A stretch of 38,180 bases of DNA from Sporolactobacillus nakayamae (GCF_900113325.1 NZ_FOOY01000019.1:35549-73728); one strand, 5' to 3'. Shown: positions 1 to 8,935, counted from the first letter of the stretch. The notes: generated from the letters alone by a model not told the origin. Numbers and translations are program-made.

Positions 1-185
1 GAAAAGTCGAACCGAAGACTCGAAGTTGAACCTAACCATCGGAAAGTTGAACCGAAGCATCGGAAAGTCGAACCGAACATGATCAAAGTTGAACCGAATT
101 CCCCAAACTCGTAACGAACCGAAGGAAAATCGTAACGAAAGAGCTCAAAATCGTAACGAAGTCACCCAAATTTGTAACGAATTTG
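1..185. repeat. Non-coding tandem array, period about 21 bp (array A)
   Basis: About nine units follow each other with a spacing of 20-21 bp. The first five carry a core like AAAGTTGAACCGAA or AAAGTCGAACCGAA; the last four carry a related core like AAATCGTAACGAA. Each core is followed by 7-9 bases that differ between units. Short A-tracts recur once per unit, about every two helical turns. Stops and the varying spacers make coding unlikely. The array may continue to the left of the window. Function unknown; compare the 20-bp array at 16375-16680. Confidence 0.8.
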
Positions 186-242
186 CTGCGCACTCCGTCT
201 TTACTGTTCACCAAGTTTAAGTTTTTCTTCAATCAAAAAGCA

Positions 243-268
243 TCAGGCACTTTTTGCCTGAATTTTCT
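243..268 (+). terminator. Possible terminator of a gene left of the window
   Basis: The arms TCAGGCA (243-249) and TGCCTGA (255-261) form a 7-bp stem with a short T-rich loop, followed by ATTTTCT. It lies upstream of comFA and could end a gene outside the window. The T-tract is modest, so the call is tentative. Confidence 0.45.
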
Positions 269-461
269 GGACCATGGAAGATAGCAAAATTTTTTCTCAA
301 TGAATGAAGGATATAATCGATTATTGTCGAAATACTATCTATACCATTTCTATCCACTACGCATGACACCATCATTTTGCCCCATCGCATATTCCTTTGA
401 ACACACTGTCACTTATGTCAATAGCGCTATCCCCACTCATTCTCCGAAAGAAGGTTTGCCA

Positions 462-1904
462 ATGCTTCTGATTTCCCGCAAAAATGACTATTTTCCCAGC
501 TATCATCTCGACATGCAGCGCTTTTTGTTTGGAAGAGAGTTCCGTGCTGAGGAGTTGCCCTTTCCTGATAAAGTCGTTAAGGAGCATGTTAAGAATGGGT
601 ACGTCGCTGTCCGCCCTGGGATCGAGTCACTGAATGATAACATTTTCGATCTGTTGTCCGGCCGAAAGAAATGGCTATGCGCGCGCTGCGGTAATCGCGA
701 TCAAGAGGCATTCGCAACCTGCGCATGCAGCCATTGCCGAAAAAAATGTGTCTACTGCCGCCATTGCCTCACAATGGGAATCGTGCGCTCATGCACCAAT
801 CTCGTGACATGGATTGGACCTGAGCCTGAATCATGGACCTGTTCCACTCACAATGATGTACAGCTTTGCACATGGGACGGCCGTTTGTCGGACGATCAGA
901 ACGCGGCAGCGGCAGCGCTGGATCAGGCGCTGACGGCACGGGAGTCATTCCTGATCTGGGCAGTTACCGGAGCGGGAAAGACCGAGATTATGTACCAAGC
1001 GATCGAACATCAGCTGAAGAAAGGAAAGCACGTAGTTCTTGCGACACCACGCACGGATGTCGTTCGCGAATTATTGCCGCGTATGCGCGCGGCGTTCCCA
1101 AGCGTTCCGATAAGCGGCCTCTATGCGGGAAGCGACGATGTGCGAGCTGACGCTCCTCTTGTTCTGTCAACTGCGCATCAGCTCATTCGCTATTCAAAAT
1201 GCTTTGATTGTGTATTTATTGATGAAGTTGATGCGTTCCCTTTCCACTTTGATCCGATGCTGGAATTTGCAGTCCGGAAAGCCGCCAAACCCGGCGCGCC
1301 GTTCGCCTATCTATCCGCTACACCGCCGGCAGCCTTAAGAAGCGCTTATTTGTCCGGGAGTCTGAGCGGTGTTAAGCTTTCTAGACGCTATCATGGACAC
1401 CCACTGCCTGTGCCCCGTTTTCATTGGATCGGTGGCTGGCTGCGAGCGATTCAAAAAGGACAATTGCCCGTACCGCTTCGCGTATGGCTGACGGAAAAAA
1501 TGGAACAAAAACGGCAAGTGTTCGTGTTTGTTCCATCGGTCACGTTATCGCGGGATCTGACAGAAATTTTACAAAGAGAAGCATTTGACCGAACTGTTGG
1601 CGTTCATGCTGAAGATCCGCATCGCCACACGAAGGTCGCCGATTTTCGTAATGGAAAAATTAATATTCTTGTGACCACAACGATCCTTGAGCGCGGCGTC
1701 ACAGTTCCTGGTGTTGAGGTATGTGTTGTCGGAGCAGATGATCCTGTTTTTGACGAATGCGCGCTCGTTCAGATATCGGGACGTGTCGGTCGATCTGCGG
1801 AATACCCCGCTGGTGACCTTGTCTTTTTTCACAATGGCAAGACACTGGCGATGGTTCGAGCACTTGGACAAATCAAGCAAATGAACAAGGAAGGGGCGCT
1901 TTGA
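462..1904 (+). CDS. comFA: ComFA, late-competence DNA helicase/translocase
   Basis: ComFA is a DEAD-like ATPase at the cytoplasmic side of the competence machinery that helps pull single-stranded DNA into the cell. The 480-residue protein has an N-terminal zinc-binding cysteine cluster (CARC near residue 73, then C-x2-C near 96-102), a Walker A loop GAGKTE near residue 170, a Walker B/DEAD-type IDEVD near 253, SATPP, and a C-terminal helicase half with TTTILERGVTVP and the QISGRVGR motif. Length and motifs match Bacillus ComFA (about 463 residues). I chose ATG 462 because GAAAGAAGG lies 6-7 bases upstream; the frame is open back to 300, but that extension does not look like ComFA. comFC follows directly with no gap. 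Confidence 0.93.
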   Translation: MLLISRKNDYFPSYHLDMQRFLFGREFRAEELPFPDKVVKEHVKNGYVAVRPGIESLNDNIFDLLSGRKKWLCARCGNRDQEAFATCACSHCRKKCVYCRHCLTMGIVRSCTNLVTWIGPEPESWTCSTHNDVQLCTWDGRLSDDQNAAAAALDQALTARESFLIWAVTGAGKTEIMYQAIEHQLKKGKHVVLATPRTDVVRELLPRMRAAFPSVPISGLYAGSDDVRADAPLVLSTAHQLIRYSKCFDCVFIDEVDAFPFHFDPMLEFAVRKAAKPGAPFAYLSATPPAALRSAYLSGSLSGVKLSRRYHGHPLPVPRFHWIGGWLRAIQKGQLPVPLRVWLTEKMEQKRQVFVFVPSVTLSRDLTEILQREAFDRTVGVHAEDPHRHTKVADFRNGKINILVTTTILERGVTVPGVEVCVVGADDPVFDECALVQISGRVGRSAEYPAGDLVFFHNGKTLAMVRALGQIKQMNKEGAL

Positions 1905-2672
1905 TTGGCACTGTGCTTGTTCTGCAATGCCGAGCGTCGTGAACCGCTGACTTTTCGTACGCTCCTCTCTCCGGAAACTGAAGCAGGATTTTGCCCCGCG
2001 TGCCGTGATGGCTTGAAACGAATTAATCGACGCAATAACTGCCTCTATTGTGGACGAGATCTGTCTCTGCTTGATCAGGAAACGGTGCGTGATCGAATAT
2101 GCCGAGATTGTGTTTGGTGGAGGAAGAGCGGTCGAAACGGGCTGTATGTCAAGAATTATTCCGTGTTCAGCTATAATGAATTCATCAAGGAAATAATTAA
2201 CCAATTTAAGTTTCGCGGTGATTCGATTTTGGCGGATGGGTTTGCGTGTGACCTGAGGAAAACTTTCCAACGGATTAAGAAGGAGCATGGCACGCGCACT
2301 GCCTTTCGTTTATTGGACAAAATGGATGCATCATTTATTATCGTGCCGATACCGCTCAGCGCCGCGCGGTTGGCAGAACGCGGTTTTAATCAAGCCGAAG
2401 TGCTGGCTGAGAAAATGGGGGCTCCTGTCACGAACGCACTTGTTCGTGACAAGCATGAACCGAAGCAAAGTAAGAAAAATCGTCGGGAACGCTTAATGGA
2501 GCGCGTCACGCCATTTCGAATCAATGCGGACTATGCGTCGCTTATTGAGGGGGGAAAAGTGCTGCTGATCGATGACATTTATACAACAGGAGCGACTATA
2601 CGGCTGGCAGCGGAAGCTTTAGCTCAAGCGAATCCCATCGAGATTGACTCGCTGACACTCATTCACGGATAA
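1905..2672 (+). CDS. comFC: ComFC, phosphoribosyltransferase-fold competence protein
   Basis: ComFC is needed for transformation and works with ComFA; its biochemical role is not settled. The 255-residue product has paired cysteines typical of the family (CLFC near residue 4, CPAC near 31, CLYC near 46, CRDC near 66) and the PRPP-binding signature VLLIDDIYTTGAT near residue 220. The start is TTG, immediately after the comFA stop; the ribosome binding site AAGGAAGGGG lies inside the end of comFA, so translation is probably coupled. comFB, which sits between these genes in Bacillus subtilis, is absent. Confidence 0.92.
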   Translation: MALCLFCNAERREPLTFRTLLSPETEAGFCPACRDGLKRINRRNNCLYCGRDLSLLDQETVRDRICRDCVWWRKSGRNGLYVKNYSVFSYNEFIKEIINQFKFRGDSILADGFACDLRKTFQRIKKEHGTRTAFRLLDKMDASFIIVPIPLSAARLAERGFNQAEVLAEKMGAPVTNALVRDKHEPKQSKKNRRERLMERVTPFRINADYASLIEGGKVLLIDDIYTTGATIRLAAEALAQANPIEIDSLTLIHG

Positions 2673-2674
2673 AG

Positions 2675-2724
2675 AAATAAAAGAAACAGGCTTTGCCATC
2701 CTTTTCGGTGACGAAGCCTGTTTC
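2675..2724 (-). terminator. Terminator of the C39-like peptidase gene, facing comFC
   Basis: The perfect arms GAAACAGGCTT (2683-2693) and AAGCCTGTTTC (2714-2724) are followed on the minus strand by TTTTATTTCTTT. There is no T-tract on the plus side, so it mainly ends the minus-strand gene, though the stem may also slow comFC transcription. Confidence 0.8.
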
Positions 2725-2731
2725 ACTATGG

Positions 2732-3511
2732 TTAAAAAACGGATGACTTTCGATAGCTGACCGCCTGTTTTCCCATTTGTTCCCATGCCTGAATAAAAGT
2801 GGCGCGATCTGCGGTTGCGTTCTTTTTGCCAAGAGGATCATTGAAGAAAATATGGTTTTGATCATAACCGGTTACGAGAACCGAGTGTTCCTGATTTGTG
2901 ACTTTTACGATCCCGCTCCTCGTGCGCCAATCATGAAAATAATTTTTTGCCAAAGGCTTGAAGGTTGCGTTTGTGATCACAACAACCGGAATTCCATTCT
3001 GCAGCTGAGCAAGTACGGCCGAATCGAACGACTTGCCGCTGAGGTCAATAATCCGACTCGGGAGATAGTGGCGGCCAAGCGAGGCGAGCGGTTCATGATA
3101 AACGCCATATCCGCGTTTGTCAAACTCTTCCATATTCCCAACAAAGCCTTCATCTGGATTTCCAAAATACCCATTTTGATAATACGGCACTCGGTTGATC
3201 GTGCGGGCTAACTCCATTTTGCCAACATGTACGCCCGCTTTTTGAAGAAGCATCGCGAGCGATGTAACTTCGCAGCCGCGCGGTAATTCGGGTTTTTGAC
3301 GAATTTGCGGCGCATCGATTTGAACAGAACTTTTTTTCTTTGGTTCCTCGAAAGCTTCATCTTTAACTTGTTCCGCCTCATACGTCACGTCGGTAATCCA
3401 TTTTTTTCCGATGGAACGGTTTTCAGGTGAGTAGAGCACAAAGAGCAGCATGGCGAGCAGGACATCTAATGCAAGAAACCAGCCCAGCCAATTTTTCTTG
3501 AATGTGCGCAT
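2732..3511 (-). CDS. Membrane-anchored C39-like (papain-fold) peptidase
   Basis: The 259-residue protein has one N-terminal hydrophobic segment (about residues 8-28), a charged linker, then a C39_2/YvpB-like cysteine peptidase domain. The likely catalytic Cys80 is in PRGCEVTSLAML, the His209 in EHSVLVTGYD and the Asp225 in FFNDPLG, so the active site looks intact. The single N-terminal anchor suggests the domain faces outside the cell. Substrate unknown. The chosen ATG has AAAGGAGA 6-7 bases upstream; the frame is open 33 bases further. It is an insertion into the comF-flagellar order, convergent with comFC and divergent from yvyF. Confidence 0.8.
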   Translation of the reverse strand: MRTFKKNWLGWFLALDVLLAMLLFVLYSPENRSIGKKWITDVTYEAEQVKDEAFEEPKKKSSVQIDAPQIRQKPELPRGCEVTSLAMLLQKAGVHVGKMELARTINRVPYYQNGYFGNPDEGFVGNMEEFDKRGYGVYHEPLASLGRHYLPSRIIDLSGKSFDSAVLAQLQNGIPVVVITNATFKPLAKNYFHDWRTRSGIVKVTNQEHSVLVTGYDQNHIFFNDPLGKKNATADRATFIQAWEQMGKQAVSYRKSSVF

Positions 3512-3740
3512 CAGGGCATCTCCTTTCACTGCGCGGTTCATCAACTCGCTTAATTAAAGTCAGGTGTGGCGCGGAGAACCAGGTACCCGATTTCGTGTCA
3601 TGTGAGTCGCGCTTTTGTATTCGGCCATCCGCCTCATAGCGCGAAAGCATAGCAGATGCTAAACTGAGTAAAATGACTGATGCTTTGTTAGTTTACCACC
3701 ATGCCGGAATTCTCTTCTACTCAATTTGTGACAATGTCGC

Positions 3741-3767
3741 TAAAATTTACCGACGCTTAGCCGATAA
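3741..3767 (+). promoter_or_regulatory. SigD (flagellar sigma factor) promoter of the yvyF-csrA operon
   Basis: TAAA (3741-3744), a 15-base spacer and GCCGATAA (3760-3767) fit the SigD consensus TAAA-N15-GCCGATAT almost perfectly. It lies 80 bases before yvyF, where Bacillus has a SigD promoter. A second GCCGATAA at 3807-3814 has no TAAA at the right distance. The rest of 3545-3846 holds no gene. Confidence 0.9.
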
Positions 3768-3846
3768 TACATTCAGGTGCGTTGTTTGAATTATGAGCAT
3801 TTGCAGGCCGATAAACGGCAGGTACGTGACGTAAGGAGGAATTCGA

Positions 3847-4236
3847 TTGGCTGAACTCGAAAATTGTAAGGAATGCGGAAAACTTTATGTCCGAGTAACT
3901 TCTCCGTACTGTCCTAACTGTTTAAAAAAACAAGATGAGATGTTTGAGACCGTATATCGTTTTATTCGCAAGCAAGAAAACAGAATGTCTACAGTCCCTC
4001 AGGTTCATGAAGCGACAGGTGTCGCTATAGATTGGATTTATCAATGGATCCGTGAGGGCCGACTCCAAACCACACTTTTCCAGAATCTGGGTTATCCATG
4101 CAAATCATGCGGACGATTGATTCAAACAGGCAGTCTTTGCGATCATTGTCTTAAGGATCTTGAGCGTGATATGGAACGCGCCCACATTGAATCGAAGAAG
4201 GCACCAAATTTAAAAGGTAAAACGTACCACACCTGA
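3847..4236 (+). CDS. yvyF: YvyF, flagellar operon protein
   Basis: A 129-residue protein of the YvyF/TIGR03826 type, found before flgM in flagellar loci of Bacillales. It has two zinc-ribbon-like cysteine sets: CKEC with CPNC near the N-terminus and CKSC with CDHC near the C-terminus. Between them a helix-turn-helix-like stretch (VPQVHEATGVAIDWIYQWIR) hints at a MerR-like or DNA-contacting fold. The start is TTG with AAGGAGG 7 bases upstream. It is the first gene of the SigD operon. Its exact function is not known to me. Confidence 0.85.
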   Translation: MAELENCKECGKLYVRVTSPYCPNCLKKQDEMFETVYRFIRKQENRMSTVPQVHEATGVAIDWIYQWIREGRLQTTLFQNLGYPCKSCGRLIQTGSLCDHCLKDLERDMERAHIESKKAPNLKGKTYHT

Positions 4237-4361
4237 AATGTTCTGAAAACTAAAGGATTTCTCTTGACGACCGATATAAACTATGTACTGGATAAAAAGA
4301 AAACACATACATTCATTTGACAAATTATACGGTAAAATTCCTCTGAGATGAGGTGAATTCA

Positions 4362-4634
4362 TTGAAAATTAATCGTTATCAGCCTGTACAACCCTATACT
4401 AATAATTATCAGACAGCGAAGTCGGACGAACAGAATTCGAGTACTTCCGGTCCGCTGAAGACAAATGATAAAGTTGAAATTTCAACTGCGGCGAAACGGT
4501 TGCAAGGGACACAGAAGCTGGAAGAAGCCAGGCAGGAAAAAATCGAACAGATCAAGGCGCAAGTGGAAAACGGAACTTATCATGTTCCGTCTGCCAAGAT
4601 TGCGGAAAAGATGTACGGATTTTGGAACAAATAA
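4362..4634 (+). CDS. flgM: FlgM, anti-SigD factor
   Basis: FlgM binds SigD and keeps flagellar late genes off until the hook-basal body is complete. The 90-residue product has the family pattern: N-terminal KINRYQ, then DKVEISTAAKRLQ and the C-terminal sigma-binding helices (EKIEQIKAQVENGTY, KIAEKMYGFW). Start chosen as TTG 4362, which gives the usual MKIN start and has GAGGTG 6 bases upstream; a GTG at 4353 lies inside that ribosome binding site. It is followed by flgN after 30 bases. The SigD promoter upstream would make it part of the usual negative feedback. Confidence 0.93.
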   Translation: MKINRYQPVQPYTNNYQTAKSDEQNSSTSGPLKTNDKVEISTAAKRLQGTQKLEEARQEKIEQIKAQVENGTYHVPSAKIAEKMYGFWNK

Positions 4635-4664
4635 TACGGATGCGGCCGTGAGGAGTGAGGAAGC

Positions 4665-5156
4665 TTGTCTGTGGAGCGCATGAAAACAATAATGACAACG
4701 ATGATCGAATGCCACGATGCACTTTACGCACTTGCTGTTGAGAAGACAGAGGCGGTTAAGGGCGGGAATGCTCCGGCATTAAGCGAGATCACGAAAAAAG
4801 AGAGCCCACTCGTAGAGAAATTACGCGCTCTTGAAAAAGAACGCTCGGCTATAGTTGAAGCGGACCTTGGCGATGACGGTGCGGGCGCGACCTTTGCGGA
4901 ATGGGAACAAGCGGTTGTCGAAGAGAAAGAGCGCGGCGATTGGCAGAGAATATACCTTGATTTGGCGAATAGCGTGTACGCGCTGAAACAGGTAAATACG
5001 TTGAACCAGGAGCTTCTTCGCGACTCATTGCTGTGGGTAAAGCTGAACATGGGCTTACTACGACCAAAGACACATACATTAAATAATTATCAAAATCCAA
5101 GAGACGGACAAGCTCCTTCATCCGTCTTTAGCGGACGTATTGACTCTCGGACATAA
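4665..5156 (+). CDS. flgN: FlgN (YvyG), chaperone for FlgK and FlgL
   Basis: FlgN binds the hook-associated proteins FlgK and FlgL in the cytoplasm and delivers them to the flagellar export apparatus. The 163-residue product is largely helical and matches the family in length and place, directly before flgK. The probable start is TTG 4665 after AGGAGTGAGG; GTG and ATG codons lie a few residues further in, so the exact start is uncertain. The C-terminus (from about residue 130) is polar and low in complexity, as is usual for the family. Confidence 0.85.
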   Translation: MSVERMKTIMTTMIECHDALYALAVEKTEAVKGGNAPALSEITKKESPLVEKLRALEKERSAIVEADLGDDGAGATFAEWEQAVVEEKERGDWQRIYLDLANSVYALKQVNTLNQELLRDSLLWVKLNMGLLRPKTHTLNNYQNPRDGQAPSSVFSGRIDSRT

Positions 5157-5177
5157 CATAAGGCGGAGGTGCTACCG

Positions 5178-6710
5178 GTGATCCCGATTTTTTCAAGCTT
5201 GAGTATGATGCAGCGGGCACTGCAAGTGACGCAATCAGCGATTCAGACAACAGGACATAATATATCAAACGCAAATACCGAGGACTATTCACGTCAGCGG
5301 GTTAATTTGACCACTTGGCTTCCGTATCCCGGCGTGGGTATCAACGCCGCCAGAGGTGCGGGACAGGTCGGAACCGGTGTGAACGACGAAGCGGTCGTTC
5401 GCATCCGTGATCAATTTGTCGATCTCCAGGTGCGTGATAATTCAAATCAAAATGGCTATTGGAGCTCGCTCAGCGACGCATACAGCCAAATGGAAGATAT
5501 TGTGAATGAACCCACGGACACCGGAATTTCTTCCGAGCTCGATGGATTCTGGCAATCACTTCAGGATTTGGCGGGGAATTCGGGAACTGCCGGCACAGGC
5601 ACCGTCGTTCTGCAAAAGGGATCGGCGGTTGCCGATACGTTTAACTATATTGCCGTATCTTTAGGCAAGGTTCAAAATAACCTGAATCAGCAGATTACGG
5701 AGAATACGAATCTGGTCAATAATTATGCCGATCAAATCAACGCGCTCAACAAAGAGATTAACAAGCAAGAGGCAAACGGTTTTCTTTCGAATGATTTGTA
5801 TGATGAACGCGATGCGTTGACCGATAAACTGGCGCAATTAGTCAACATTAAGGTGACAAAAGTGGAAAGCGACGGCAATCCGTCGCCGCTCGCGGAAGGA
5901 AAATATACGATTGAGTTGGTCGATGCCAATGGGGCTTCTTATTCGCCTAGCGCGACTTTAGTGGACGGTAAGGCGATGACAAACAACCATTTAAAGTCGA
6001 CGATTGACACATCGGACAGCTCGTCACCAACAGTCACTGTTTCAATGGTTAAGTCTGATGATACAACGAGCGTCGATACAGGCGAGCTTACAAATTTTTC
6101 CGGAAAACTACAAGGCTTGATTGATGCTTATACCATTGATTACCCGAGTGTCTTAAAGAGTCTGGACAACATGGCAAGCGCATTGGCGGACAAATTCAAT
6201 GCGGCATACGAAAATACGGCGGGGTATGATACCGCAAAAGGTGATTTCTTTCTTGGAGCAGCTGATGGAACAGTTACCGCGGCAAACATTCATGTGAACA
6301 GTAATTTAGTGGGAAGTGATGTCACCGCGGCTAATAAATCGATGCCAAGCGGCGACAACAGCGGTGCCACAGCGATGGCCGACGTGATTGCTACTAACAA
6401 ATTTGTTATTGATAAAGATGATCCTAATAATCCCAATGACTCAGATGGTGAGGCAATGACGCTAAAAACCTACTTGCAGAATTTAATCGGACAAATAGGC
6501 GTAAACGCTCAATCTGCCAATCAATTTACCAGCAACTCGCAAACCATGCTTGATGCGGCGGAAAACAGACGTTCATCGGTCAGCGGTGTTTCACTCGATG
6601 AAGAATTAACCAATCTAATCCAATTCCAGCATTCGTACGCTGCGGCGGCCAAGGTTGTCACGACACTTGATACAATGCTGGACACTTTGATTAATAAGAT
6701 GGGGGGCTGA
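5178..6710 (+). CDS. flgK: FlgK, hook-associated protein 1
   Basis: FlgK forms the first of the two junction rings between hook and filament. The 510-residue protein has the conserved D0/D1 termini: N-terminal RALQVTQSAIQTTGHNISNA followed by TEDYSRQR, and C-terminal SLDEELTNLIQFQHSYAAAA with TLDTMLDTLINKM. The middle (about 230-430) is the variable outer domain, rich in Asp, Asn, Ser and Thr. Start chosen as GTG 5178, 8 bases after GGCGGAGG; a GTG at 5169 overlaps that site. flgL follows after 6 bases. Confidence 0.95.
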   Translation: MIPIFSSLSMMQRALQVTQSAIQTTGHNISNANTEDYSRQRVNLTTWLPYPGVGINAARGAGQVGTGVNDEAVVRIRDQFVDLQVRDNSNQNGYWSSLSDAYSQMEDIVNEPTDTGISSELDGFWQSLQDLAGNSGTAGTGTVVLQKGSAVADTFNYIAVSLGKVQNNLNQQITENTNLVNNYADQINALNKEINKQEANGFLSNDLYDERDALTDKLAQLVNIKVTKVESDGNPSPLAEGKYTIELVDANGASYSPSATLVDGKAMTNNHLKSTIDTSDSSSPTVTVSMVKSDDTTSVDTGELTNFSGKLQGLIDAYTIDYPSVLKSLDNMASALADKFNAAYENTAGYDTAKGDFFLGAADGTVTAANIHVNSNLVGSDVTAANKSMPSGDNSGATAMADVIATNKFVIDKDDPNNPNDSDGEAMTLKTYLQNLIGQIGVNAQSANQFTSNSQTMLDAAENRRSSVSGVSLDEELTNLIQFQHSYAAAAKVVTTLDTMLDTLINKMGG

Positions 6711-6716
6711 TAAACG

Positions 6717-7613
6717 ATGCGCGTCACACAAGGAATGATGACCAATAGCGTTTTACGGCATATTTCAAATGGCTACAGTCAGCTTGCGGACTACCAGAGT
6801 CAGCTGGCATCCGGTAAGAAAATTACGCGTCCGTCTCAAGATCCAGTTGTCGCGACGATGGGCATTTCTTACCGCACAGATGTCAGTCATGTGGAACAAT
6901 ATCAAAAGAATGTAACGAACGCTTATAAATGGCTGGACAGCTCCGACGACGCTCTGGACCAGGTTAACGACGTTCTGAACCGAGTCCGTGAACTGACCAA
7001 TGAGGCGAGCACGGATACATATACGGCCGATCAAAGAAAGGCGATTGGCGTGGAAGTGGATCAGCTGACTCAGCAATTGGTCACATTGGGAAATACACAG
7101 GTCGGCGGTCAATACATTTTCAGCGGCAGCGATTCGGCGAATCCGTTGTTAACTCAAGCGTCGGATGGAACCGTAACAATTAATGCTGATGCTTTAAGCA
7201 ATCCTAACTTTTCAGTAGCTGTTAACGACGGAATCCAAATGGCGATTAATGTCAATCCGAATCAGGTGTTTACCGCCTCAATGTTCAGTGACTTAAAGGA
7301 ATTAAGCGGTATGCTGAACGGCGGCACGGCAACGGGCTCGGATATTAGCGAATATCTTGGAAAGCTTGACACACATTTGGATGGAGTTAGTACAGCCCAA
7401 GCAGATTTGGGTGCGAAAACAAATCGAATTGATTTGACTAAGGATCGTTTGGCCGAGCAAAAAACCGTTGCAACGAATGTGATGGCAAACAACGAAGATG
7501 CGGATTATGCAGAGACATTAGTTAAACTCAATCAGCAGCAGAATGTCTACAATGCTTCGCTTTCGGTTGGTGCGAAGATCATTCAAACATCGCTCGTTGA
7601 CTTTTTACGTTAA
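6717..7613 (+). CDS. flgL: FlgL, hook-associated protein 3
   Basis: FlgL forms the second hook-filament junction ring. The 298-residue protein has the flagellin-like N-terminus (MRVTQGMMTNSVLRHI, LASGKKITRPSQDP) and C-terminus (LVKLNQQQNVYNASLSVGAK). The start ATG lies 6 bases after the flgK stop with a G-rich but not classical ribosome binding site, suggesting coupling to flgK. Confidence 0.95.
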   Translation: MRVTQGMMTNSVLRHISNGYSQLADYQSQLASGKKITRPSQDPVVATMGISYRTDVSHVEQYQKNVTNAYKWLDSSDDALDQVNDVLNRVRELTNEASTDTYTADQRKAIGVEVDQLTQQLVTLGNTQVGGQYIFSGSDSANPLLTQASDGTVTINADALSNPNFSVAVNDGIQMAINVNPNQVFTASMFSDLKELSGMLNGGTATGSDISEYLGKLDTHLDGVSTAQADLGAKTNRIDLTKDRLAEQKTVATNVMANNEDADYAETLVKLNQQQNVYNASLSVGAKIIQTSLVDFLR

Positions 7614-7646
7614 AAACAAGAAGATCTGATTAATTAGGGTGATAAC

Positions 7647-8240
7647 ATGGCGAAGATCCTCCCGCATGTAGAAATGCATCAGGTGTTCGGCAGGATATCG
7701 GTAACTACGCAAAACGCCTCTCAGACGATTCGCCAGCCGAAGTCCGAACAATCCATACAGCAGCCAAAAGCGGAACTGACAATTGATCGCCAATCGGCTC
7801 AAGTGAAGATCGATCAATCGGCCGGCTGGCATAACCTTGATCTCAAGTCCGCCAGAGTTCGAATTGCTGAAGCTGCGGATGCGGGGAAGCAGGCAGTTCT
7901 GGATGGCATCGCTCGTCACGCGGAAGAAGGAGACGCGCTTCTGCATATTGAGCGGAACAAGGGGAAAAATCTGTTCGCCGAGCAAGCAGCTGCCAACGTC
8001 TCAATGAGTGTTATTGGTACGAAGTATGATACCGGCAGCACTCCGGCATTCCAAGCAGTCAGCTATGATGTAACGCCTGCGCGTCTTGACGTGAATTGGC
8101 AGACGCATGCGCCGGCAATACAAGCGACGACGCATGCGCCTGAGTATACCTATCAACCGGGTCAAGTAAACATTTCGATGGCTCAGTATCCATCACTCGA
8201 CATTCAGGCAGCCGGCATTTTCATCGATGAGAAAGGATAA
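7647..8240 (+). CDS. yviE: YviE (DUF6470 family), flagellar operon protein
   Basis: A 197-residue protein in the conserved place between flgL and fliW, where Bacillus carries yviE. It has the repeated short motif typical of the family (QPKSEQSIQQPKAELTID, then SAQVKIDQS), dense in Gln and Ser at the N-terminus. No membrane segment. The ATG is preceded by AGGGTGAT. The role in flagellar assembly is not established; the call rests on position and sequence character. Confidence 0.85.
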   Translation: MAKILPHVEMHQVFGRISVTTQNASQTIRQPKSEQSIQQPKAELTIDRQSAQVKIDQSAGWHNLDLKSARVRIAEAADAGKQAVLDGIARHAEEGDALLHIERNKGKNLFAEQAAANVSMSVIGTKYDTGSTPAFQAVSYDVTPARLDVNWQTHAPAIQATTHAPEYTYQPGQVNISMAQYPSLDIQAAGIFIDEKG

Positions 8241-8249
8241 CGATGTCTC

Positions 8250-8687
8250 ATGATTATTCAAACTAAATACTTTGGCAAGCAGGAAATTAAAGAAGCCGAT
8301 ATCTTATCATTCACGAATGGCATTCCCGGCTTCGCAAATGATAAACAGTTTATTATTCAACCTTTTGGTGAAGCGTTTTCCATTCTTCAATCCATCGATG
8401 ACGCAGATGTCGCGTTTATTGTCACTTCACCATTTTTATATTTTGATCACTTCAGTGTTGATTTGCCGGATCATCTTGTTCAGCAGCTTGCAATCCAATC
8501 ACAGAAGGATGTCGCGGTTTGGGTCATTGTCAGTGTGCGCGACCCATTCTCTGAATCAACGGTTAACCTTAAAGCGCCGATCATCATTAATGTTAGAAAC
8601 AAGACCGGTAAGCAGTATATCCCTGAGCAATCCGACTACTCGCTCAGAACGCCGCTCACTGCTCCACTCACGGAAAAGAGGGTGTGA
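8250..8687 (+). CDS. fliW: FliW, flagellin-sensing CsrA antagonist
   Basis: FliW binds either flagellin or CsrA; when flagellin is exported, free FliW blocks CsrA and relieves repression of flagellin translation. The 145-residue product has the family hallmarks: N-terminal MIIQTKYFG, FTNGIPGFANDKQFII, and the end region with LKAPIIINVRNKTGKQ. The gene directly precedes csrA with 3 bases between them, the usual pairing. hag itself is not in the window. Confidence 0.94.
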   Translation: MIIQTKYFGKQEIKEADILSFTNGIPGFANDKQFIIQPFGEAFSILQSIDDADVAFIVTSPFLYFDHFSVDLPDHLVQQLAIQSQKDVAVWVIVSVRDPFSESTVNLKAPIIINVRNKTGKQYIPEQSDYSLRTPLTAPLTEKRV

Positions 8688-8690
8688 CCG

Positions 8691-8930
8691 ATGCTAATTT
8701 TGACCCGAAAACTTGGTGAGTCAATACGAATCGGTGATGATATCGAGGTAAAGATAGTCGGAATTGCAGGTGACCAGATCAAACTTGGAATCACGGCACC
8801 TCGGAAAGTTGATGTCAATCGCGGCGAGATTTACGAAGCCATTCGCAAAGAGAACAGCCGCGCTGTGAGCGGAAATCTATCGGATGACATACTCAACGCA
8901 ATGAAAACAATGAAAACAAATAATCAGTGA
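8691..8930 (+). CDS. csrA: CsrA, carbon storage/flagellin translation regulator
   Basis: CsrA is a dimeric RNA-binding protein that blocks ribosome binding on target mRNAs; in Bacillales its main known target is the flagellin mRNA. The 79-residue product starts [17 protein letters not shown] and contains the conserved [15 protein letters not shown] and AIRKENS stretch. The ribosome binding site GAGGGTG sits in the end of fliW. It is the last gene of the flagellar operon, followed by a clear terminator. Confidence 0.96.
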   Translation: MLILTRKLGESIRIGDDIEVKIVGIAGDQIKLGITAPRKVDVNRGEIYEAIRKENSRAVSGNLSDDILNAMKTMKTNNQ

Positions 8931-8935
8931 CCACA

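Noticed and set aside
1-185. CRISPR array
   Set aside because: Cores are only 12-14 bases and spacers 7-9; no cas genes are in the window.
300-461. N-terminal extension of ComFA
   Set aside because: The added 54 residues do not fit ComFA, and ATG 462 has a good ribosome binding site and the usual length.
4264-4292. SigA promoter for flgM (TTGACG)
   Set aside because: No acceptable -10 at 16-18 bases; the same holds for TTGACA at 4317.
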